Assembly (NCBI RefSeq): GCF_003201875.1 | Contig: NZ_QJKD01000019.1 | Span: 47,535-111,534, forward strand | Reading direction: 5' to 3' | Length of the DNA: 64,000 nucleotides | DNA from: Hungatella effluvii | Lineage (GTDB): Bacteria; Bacillota; Clostridia; Lachnospirales; Lachnospiraceae | In this document: one piece after another, positions 60,132 to 64,000 of the stretch | How positions within the stretch are numbered: position 1 is the stretch's first letter | Layout of the letters: each line of letters starts with the position of its first letter | Translations under genes and position numbers: made by a program | The notes under the pieces: generated by a model | Told to the model about the DNA's origin: nothing | The model's input: only the letters and a program-made list of their open reading frames with translations | Database searches by the model: none

Positions 60132-61316
60132 TTAGACCACGTATTCGATATGAGCGCCGTGTTTAATGGTGTTTCTGGAAATTGTAATTCTCTGTACAGT
60201 CGGAGCGCCTTCCTCTAACCACATCGCGCGGCAGTCACGGTAGAGACGCTCAACCGGGCCGTACTTGCAGTCTTCAAAGTATCCGACACCGCCGAAGATC
60301 TCCAGCATTTCATCGCTGACTCTTCTGGTTGTATCGATGCTGTACAGCTTACACATAGCAGCTTTTTCTTCGATATATTCGCCGGTTGGATTCTCCATAT
60401 AGGATTTGGCAAAATCGTAAACCATGCAGCGAAGTGCGTGTACCATCATGGACATATCGGCAATCTTGCAGCGGATTGCCTGACGGGTTCCGATCGGCTT
60501 TCCGAAGGTTACACGGTCAGCGGCATACTGTAAGGACAGTTCCAGCATTCTCTGTGCCATACCCAAGTTGCTGGCAGCAATGTGAGCACGGGATACGGAT
60601 AAGGAGTGCATGGCAATCTCCAGTCCCTGTCCCTCTTTGCCTAAGAGGTATTTCTTGTCGATGCGGCAGTCTGTGAATTTCAGCTCGCCATGGCCGGCTC
60701 CGCGGCATCCCATCATATGAGGCATGTTGATCACTTCAAATCCAGGAGCGTCCATTGGAACGAAGAATGCGGACAGTCTGTCATTCTTATCGGATTCCGG
60801 ATTGGTTACTGCGATTACATAAGCAAATTCGCAGCAGTCGGTATGGGAAATCAGTGTCTTCTCACCGTTTAATACATAAGAATCGCCGTCTCTCACTGCG
60901 ATGGTATGTAAGTCAGCGCCGGTACCGCCGGTCGCCTCTGTCAGTGCGAAACAGGTAAATACTTCCTTGTTCTGGAACTTTGGCATATACTCTGCCTTTA
61001 CTTCCTCATTGCCGTAATCGTCGAGAATTCTCCAGTTTAAATCCATTGCATAGTGAAGATGCATTCTCATTCCGCCCGGTCCTCTGGAGAACTCCTCCTG
61101 AACCTGTAAAATCTCCAGCTCGTTCAATCCGTATCCGCCGTACTCCTCCGGAAGGGAACAACGATATAAATCGTTCTGGATTGCTAAGTCGTAGAACTCC
61201 TGAGGAAACTTATTGGTTACTTCCACTTCCTTCTGGATTTCCTCAAGGGGCCCCTCTGCCAGCTCACGGATCTGTTTTAAATACGCCTGGAATTCTTCAT
61301 TGGATAACTTGCTCAT
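60132..61316 (-). CDS. Acyl-CoA dehydrogenase, second (CaiA-like)
   Basis: This 394-aa protein has the full fold: N-terminal helices, CFALTEATGGTGADLHTIAV, GEKTLISHTDCCEFAYVIAV and the C-terminal EIFGGVGYFEDCKYGPVERL. The usual EGTNQ base region is LEEGAPTVQR, so a Glu is kept but the surrounding residues differ. It is the first gene of the acyl-CoA operon, with AAGGAGGATATAT before the ATG. The two dehydrogenases are diverged, which suggests different substrates or one forming a reductase like crotonobetainyl-CoA reductase. Confidence 0.9.
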   Translation of the reverse strand: MSKLSNEEFQAYLKQIRELAEGPLEEIQKEVEVTNKFPQEFYDLAIQNDLYRCSLPEEYGGYGLNELEILQVQEEFSRGPGGMRMHLHYAMDLNWRILDDYGNEEVKAEYMPKFQNKEVFTCFALTEATGGTGADLHTIAVRDGDSYVLNGEKTLISHTDCCEFAYVIAVTNPESDKNDRLSAFFVPMDAPGFEVINMPHMMGCRGAGHGELKFTDCRIDKKYLLGKEGQGLEIAMHSLSVSRAHIAASNLGMAQRMLELSLQYAADRVTFGKPIGTRQAIRCKIADMSMMVHALRCMVYDFAKSYMENPTGEYIEEKAAMCKLYSIDTTRRVSDEMLEIFGGVGYFEDCKYGPVERLYRDCRAMWLEEGAPTVQRITISRNTIKHGAHIEYVV

Positions 61317-61375
61317 TTGATATATCCTCCTTATTTATTCATGTTAAATATTTTTTTAACAATCTTGATAAATCC

Positions 61376-61435
61376 ATTATAGCCTGTAGCGAAGGAAATA
61401 TCCAATCGGCCCTGTCCGCGATAATTTCGATAATT
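61376..61435 (-). promoter_or_regulatory. Promoter of the acyl-CoA operon with upstream direct repeat
   Basis: Minus-strand TTGGAT (61400-61405) and TATAAT (61376-61381) are 18 bp apart. Just upstream is a direct repeat CGATAATT-T-CGATAATT (61419-61435), a position where an activator such as the LysR protein could bind. Confidence 0.7.
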
Positions 61436-61466
61436 GATAGTTAAAACCTATGATTCCTTTTTCCTG

Positions 61467-61495
61467 TTGTAAATGGATTTTTGCAATGATATAGT
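61467..61495 (+). promoter_or_regulatory. Promoter of the thioesterase gene
   Basis: TTGTAA and TATAGT are 17 bp apart on the plus strand, giving a start near 61502. Repeat copy C begins at 61506, so the repeat would make up nearly the whole 5' leader. Confidence 0.65.
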
Positions 61496-61505
61496 ATAGC
61501 CTGAA

Positions 61506-61604
61506 GTCACTGCGCTAAGCTCGAAAAGACCTCGCCAAGCGCCAGTGACATGTATCGCACGTAAGCGGCCAAAAGACGTCCGCTAAGTGCTCATAACGAG
61601 GAGG
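61506..61604 (+). repeat. Hairpin repeat family, copy C: thioesterase leader
   Basis: This 99-bp unit runs from GTCACTGCG to CGAGGAGG, the ribosome site of the thioesterase gene. Relative to copy B it has about nine changes in 100. One pair, CACT/AGTG in B to CGCT/AGCG in C, keeps the stem of hairpin 1 by compensatory change. Confidence 0.88.
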
Positions 61605-61613
61605 TATGCATAC

Positions 61614-62012
61614 ATGAGACCAGAGATAATGGACGGCATTCTGAGACATATTCATCCGATCGGAGGCATAGAAAACGCCAGGCTTTTGGAGGTTTCTCCG
61701 GGCCATGCGAAACTCTCCATGGAAATTACTCAGGAAGCTTTAAATCTTTACGGAAATGTCCACGGCGGTTTTTTATTCTCTCTCTGTGATATGGCGGCAG
61801 GAATGTCCACTTACGCCTGCGAGACCACCAATGTCACGGAATGCAGCAGCATCAATTTCTTAAGAGGGGTGAATACCGGAACCATCTATATAGAATCCAA
61901 CGCCATACACAAAGGCCGTAAAACCGTTGTCAATCAGGTAACCGTCACCAACGACGCCGGCAAACTGGTGGCATCCGCAAGCTTTACGATGTTTTTAATC
62001 GCACCGGTCTAG
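61614..62012 (+). CDS. PaaI-type hotdog-fold thioesterase
   Basis: This protein of 132 aa starts at the ATG at 61614, nine bases after GAGGAGG; a GTG at 61587 lies inside the leader repeat and is unlikely. The hotdog motif GNVHGGFLFSLCDMAAG carries the catalytic-type Asn/His/Gly and Asp. PaaI-type enzymes hydrolyse aryl- or acyl-CoA. It diverges from the acyl-CoA operon and shares its leader element with etfB, so it probably clears or finishes CoA-esters in that pathway. Confidence 0.9.
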   Translation: MRPEIMDGILRHIHPIGGIENARLLEVSPGHAKLSMEITQEALNLYGNVHGGFLFSLCDMAAGMSTYACETTNVTECSSINFLRGVNTGTIYIESNAIHKGRKTVVNQVTVTNDAGKLVASASFTMFLIAPV

Positions 62013-62047
62013 GACGTGTTTCCCAACTTCATTCAGCACGAAAAATA

Positions 62048-62118
62048 CAGCCAGCCATAACGTAATCCAGCCTCTGTCTGCTTGACAAAGACCGGTTCCC
62101 GTCATGGCTGGCTGCCTT
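62048..62118 (+). terminator. Terminator after the thioesterase gene
   Basis: An 11-bp perfect stem CAGCCAGCCAT / ATGGCTGGCTG is followed by CCTTTTAAAG. The loop is long (45 bases), which is unusual for a terminator. Confidence 0.6.
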
Positions 62119-62190
62119 TTAAAGCTTAAGCTTGCGTGGAGCATTTTCGGTTCAGAAAAATGTTGTAGGTTGAACCTTCGATATACCTGA

Positions 62191-62223
62191 TGATATCATA
62201 TGGATAGAAACCATATGATATCA
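62191..62223 (+). promoter_or_regulatory. 13-bp palindrome ahead of the cysteine hydrolase
   Basis: TGATATCATATGG and CCATATGATATCA pair perfectly around a seven-base spacer, ending 30 bases before the ATG. A TTGAAC -35-like box lies about 20 bases before it. It could be a repressor site over the promoter or a leader hairpin. Confidence 0.55.
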
Positions 62224-62253
62224 CAAACTTATGTATGAAAAGGAGGTTCCAAA

Positions 62254-63078
62254 ATGTGTACAAGTTTTGCAGTATACCATCAAAAAAAGGCTGTTTACGG
62301 AATGAATTTCGATACCGATGAAATTTATTTAAAACTAATAATCAATAGTTATCATGATAAGAACTTATTTTATTTTTCAGCCCTGTTAGAAAACAAATAC
62401 AGGGATATCGCCAGTATGAATAGTGAGGGTCTTTTTATCTGTACGCAGGCCGTAGAATATGGTCCAGGCTTTCAGTCAGGCTGTGACGAAAATGATTGGT
62501 ATGCCTTTGATATTCTTGATGAGGTGCTAAAGAAAACAGGAAAATCATCAGAATTTTTTGAAGTTCTCAATAAAAGAGTAATCTCGTATCCCAGAAATCC
62601 ATTATACCCCGATTTAGGGCTGCATACTATGATCGCTGATAAAACCGGGGATGCATTTATTCTGGAAGAGGGAAATAATACAAATAGAATAACCCCTGTT
62701 TCGGGTGATTTTATTGTCATGACTAATTTTCCAAACGGGAATTTCAAGGAAGCAGATTATAATAAGGTATATGGGATCGGAGCTGACAGATATATTTGTG
62801 CTTATGAATATATACAGAATCATATTCATAGCTTTGGAATCAATGAAGCCTTCGATGCTTTAAACAAAACCAGCCAGAAAAATACACTCTGTTCAATCGT
62901 ATATGATCCCTTAGAGAAGGAAATTTATATCAGTTTTAAGAAAGATCTGAGCAAAAGATGGAAAATCTCTATGATCGAAAAAACAATTCAGTCAACGGAT
63001 GGATTTTTAAGCAGCAATAAAATCCAATTTACAAACGAAGAGATACTTGTGAATGATCTTATTCGCTTATATAAGTGA
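62254..63078 (+). CDS. Cysteine Ntn-hydrolase (C45 / choloylglycine hydrolase-like)
   Basis: This 274-aa protein starts MCTSF, where Cys2 would become the N-terminal nucleophile after Met removal. The MNFDTDE turn, the LHTMIADKTGDAFILEEGNN strand pair and DFIVMTNFP are typical of penicillin acylase/acyl-transferase (C45) and bile-salt-hydrolase relatives. It cleaves a linear amide; whether a bile salt, N-acyl amino acid or penicillin-type amide is not clear. AAAAGGAGG precedes the ATG. The gene is clearly more AT-rich than its neighbours and stands next to a tRNA array, hinting at transfer. Confidence 0.82.
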   Translation: MCTSFAVYHQKKAVYGMNFDTDEIYLKLIINSYHDKNLFYFSALLENKYRDIASMNSEGLFICTQAVEYGPGFQSGCDENDWYAFDILDEVLKKTGKSSEFFEVLNKRVISYPRNPLYPDLGLHTMIADKTGDAFILEEGNNTNRITPVSGDFIVMTNFPNGNFKEADYNKVYGIGADRYICAYEYIQNHIHSFGINEAFDALNKTSQKNTLCSIVYDPLEKEIYISFKKDLSKRWKISMIEKTIQSTDGFLSSNKIQFTNEEILVNDLIRLYK

Positions 63079-63084
63079 GAACCA

Positions 63085-63127
63085 AAAAAGCTTGAAACTC
63101 TCCTAAACAGAGACTTTCAAGCTTTTT
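63085..63127. terminator. Bidirectional terminator
   Basis: A 13-bp perfect stem AAAAAGCTTGAAA / TTTCAAGCTTTTT plus an inner CTCT/AGAG pairing separates the hydrolase gene from the minus-strand tRNA array. Confidence 0.9.
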
Positions 63128-63133
63128 CATTCA

Positions 63134-63219
63134 TGCCGGCGACCGGAATCGAACCGGTACGGGCGATTAGGCCCGCAGGATTTTAAGTCCTGTGCGTCTG
63201 CCAGTTCCGCCACGCCGGC
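63134..63219 (-). tRNA. tRNA-Leu (TAA)
   Basis: 86 bases with a long variable arm (CGGGCCTAATCGCCCG), acceptor GCCGGCG/..GCCGGCA and anticodon loop CTTAAAA (anticodon TAA). Last tRNA of the array in transcription order; no CCA encoded. Confidence 0.95.
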
Positions 63220-63241
63220 ATATCATGATTTCTCATGAAAA

Positions 63242-63314
63242 TGGGACCTACAGGGCTCGAACCTGTGACCCTCTGCTTGTAAGGCAGATGCTCTCCCAGC
63301 TGAGCTAAGATCCC
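63242..63314 (-). tRNA. tRNA-Val (TAC)
   Basis: 73-base cloverleaf, acceptor GGGATCT with the 3' strand GGTCCC and A, anticodon loop CTTACAA (anticodon TAC), T-loop GTTCGAGCC. Confidence 0.94.
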
Positions 63315-63387
63315 GTTTTTATAACATGCTGTGAAACGATACAACATATGCTGGTAGTGAATGCTGCATCAAAATGTTTCATGCAAA

Positions 63388-63461
63388 CGACCCGGATGGG
63401 ATTCGAACCCACGACCTCCGCCGTGACAGGGCGGCGCTCTAACCAGCTGAGCCACCAGGCC
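63388..63461 (-). tRNA. tRNA-Asp (GTC)
   Basis: 74-base cloverleaf, acceptor GGCCTGG/CCGGGTC with G-U pairs, discriminator G, anticodon loop CTGTCAC (anticodon GTC). Confidence 0.94.
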
Positions 63462-63489
63462 AAATTTCAAATATTTAGTTCAGTGTTAG

Positions 63490-63563
63490 TGGACCTTCGG
63501 GGACTCGAACCCAGGACCGACCGGTTATGAGCCGGTTGCTCTAACCAACTGAGCTAAAGGTCC
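63490..63563 (-). tRNA. tRNA-Met or tRNA-Ile2 (CAT)
   Basis: 74-base cloverleaf with perfect acceptor GGACCTT/AAGGTCC and anticodon loop CTCATAA (anticodon CAT). A paired first acceptor base argues against initiator tRNA. It is elongator Met or the lysidine-modified Ile; sequence alone does not settle it. Confidence 0.9.
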
Positions 63564-63631
63564 AAACATAAATATAGTATGGTAACACTATGCTCAATGT
63601 CACGTAATATACACGCTCGTTTCGCAAGTGT

Positions 63632-63670
63632 GCTTAACTGCTAAGTTCGAAAGGACCTCACTAAGCAATT
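63632..63670. repeat. Hairpin repeat family, copy D, inside the tRNA array
   Basis: AACTGCTAAG and CTAAGCAATT pair around the loop TTCGAAAGGACCTCA. The core keeps the CTAAG..CTAAG arms and ACCTC of the other copies, with a different outer stem. It lies in the 113-bp gap between tRNA-Met and tRNA-Thr, which has no gene. Confidence 0.65.
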
Positions 63671-63676
63671 AATGCA

Positions 63677-63749
63677 AGCCGATGATCGGACTCGAACCGA
63701 TAACCTGCTGATTACAAATCAGCTGCTCTGCCAATTGAGCCACATCGGC
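63677..63749 (-). tRNA. tRNA-Thr (TGT)
   Basis: 73-base cloverleaf, acceptor GCCGATG/CATCGGC, anticodon loop TTTGTAA (anticodon TGT), T-loop GTTCGAGTC. Confidence 0.94.
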
Positions 63750-63786
63750 ATTCTCATTCCTCCCTGCATATGCCTGGTGGAACAAA

Positions 63787-63858
63787 TGACCCCAACGAGA
63801 TTCGAACTCGTGTTACCGCCGTGAAAGGGCGATGTCTTAACCGCTTGACCATGGGGCC
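63787..63858 (-). tRNA. tRNA-Glu (TTC)
   Basis: 72-base cloverleaf, acceptor GGCCCCA/TGGGGTC, anticodon loop CTTTCAC (anticodon TTC), D-arm GGTCAAGCGGTTAAGAC. Confidence 0.95.
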
Positions 63859-63907
63859 TTATAAATTCGTATCTGTTGAGTCAGAAATACATAAAAGCAT
63901 TTCCAAA

Positions 63908-63980
63908 CTCCCCGAGTAGGACTTGAACCTACGACAGCGCGGTTAACAGCCGCGTGCTCTACCGACTGAGCTATCGAGGA
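63908..63980 (-). tRNA. tRNA-Asn (GTT)
   Basis: 73-base cloverleaf, acceptor TCCTCGA/TCGGGGA with a G-U pair, discriminator G, anticodon loop CTGTTAA (anticodon GTT). First visible tRNA of the array; an rRNA operon or more tRNAs may lie beyond the window. Confidence 0.95.
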
Positions 63981-64000
63981 TTATTATACCATGAGGTATC

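Noticed and set aside
57497..61604. Inverted pair as terminal repeats of a transposon
   Set aside because: The ~100-bp copies flank the dehydrogenase and CoA-transferase genes, but no transposase or target duplication is seen and each copy is tied to a start codon, so a composite element is unlikely.
63348..63530. Short plus-strand frame reading RMGFEPTTSAV and LRGLEPRTDRL
   Set aside because: It runs antisense over the tRNA-Asp and tRNA-Met genes; these peptides are well-known false translations of tRNA T-arms.

Overview
The window looks like a chromosomal segment of an anaerobic gut-type Firmicute, most likely class Clostridia, family Lachnospiraceae (Clostridium symbiosum / Enterocloster-like). 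Supporting signs are mid-range GC with AT-rich intergenic regions, strong AGGAGG ribosome binding sites, many intrinsic terminators, dense ABC sugar and peptide transporters with LacI and ROK regulators, electron-bifurcation-style EtfAB with acyl-CoA dehydrogenases, and clostridial tRNAs. The species is inferred, not shown. Most genes lie on the minus strand.

Layout. 1-1.2 kb: a split HipA-type toxin-antitoxin pair, cut by the window edge. 1.5-5 kb: three-subunit molybdenum hydroxylase (xanthine dehydrogenase family). 5.3-12 kb: housekeeping and accessory genes (RmlD-like reductase, KptA, membrane GH25 muramidase, small membrane proteins, PhzF, TfoX C-domain, MerR-methyltransferase fusion). 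12.4-13.8 kb: glyA with its own promoter. 13.8-22.1 kb: LacI-controlled sugar operon (ABC importer, GH116, LacI, GH32) behind two palindromic operators. 22.2-27.2 kb: Gfo/Idh oxidoreductase, RecJ, HAMP sensor without an output domain, YgjP-like metallopeptidase. 27.4 kb: tocopherol-cyclase-like protein. 28.3-38.6 kb: oligopeptide ABC importer with an L-Ala-D/L-Glu epimerase, an NlpC/P60 endopeptidase and two cytosolic beta-lactamase-fold hydrolases; together these read as a murein-peptide uptake and recycling operon. 39-41.7 kb: Crp/Fnr regulator divergent from a ferredoxin-like protein, tRNA-Arg, MBL-fold protein. 42-49.7 kb: beta-glucan-type locus (secreted GH16, ABC importer, DUF4838 protein, ROK regulator). 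49.8-62 kb: LysR, two transporters, acyl-CoA ligase, EtfAB, two acyl-CoA dehydrogenases, a CaiB-family CoA-transferase and a divergent thioesterase, i.e. CoA-dependent metabolism of an unidentified carboxylic acid. 62.2-63.1 kb: an AT-rich cysteine Ntn-hydrolase. 63.1-64 kb: seven tRNA genes.

The most unusual non-coding content is a family of hairpin repeats (1292-1376, 57497-57597, 61506-61604, 63632-63670). Two of its members are ~100-bp near-copies that make up the leaders of etfB and of the thioesterase gene, include their Shine-Dalgarno sequences, and show a compensatory base-pair change. A 161-bp long inverted repeat sits inside the peptide-transporter operon, and a 149-bp nested palindrome containing three hairpins lies upstream of that operon. 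Also notable are a one-frame break between GH16 and a ricin-type lectin tail, and an HTH protein fused to what looks like the missing N-terminal lobe of its partner HipA-like kinase.
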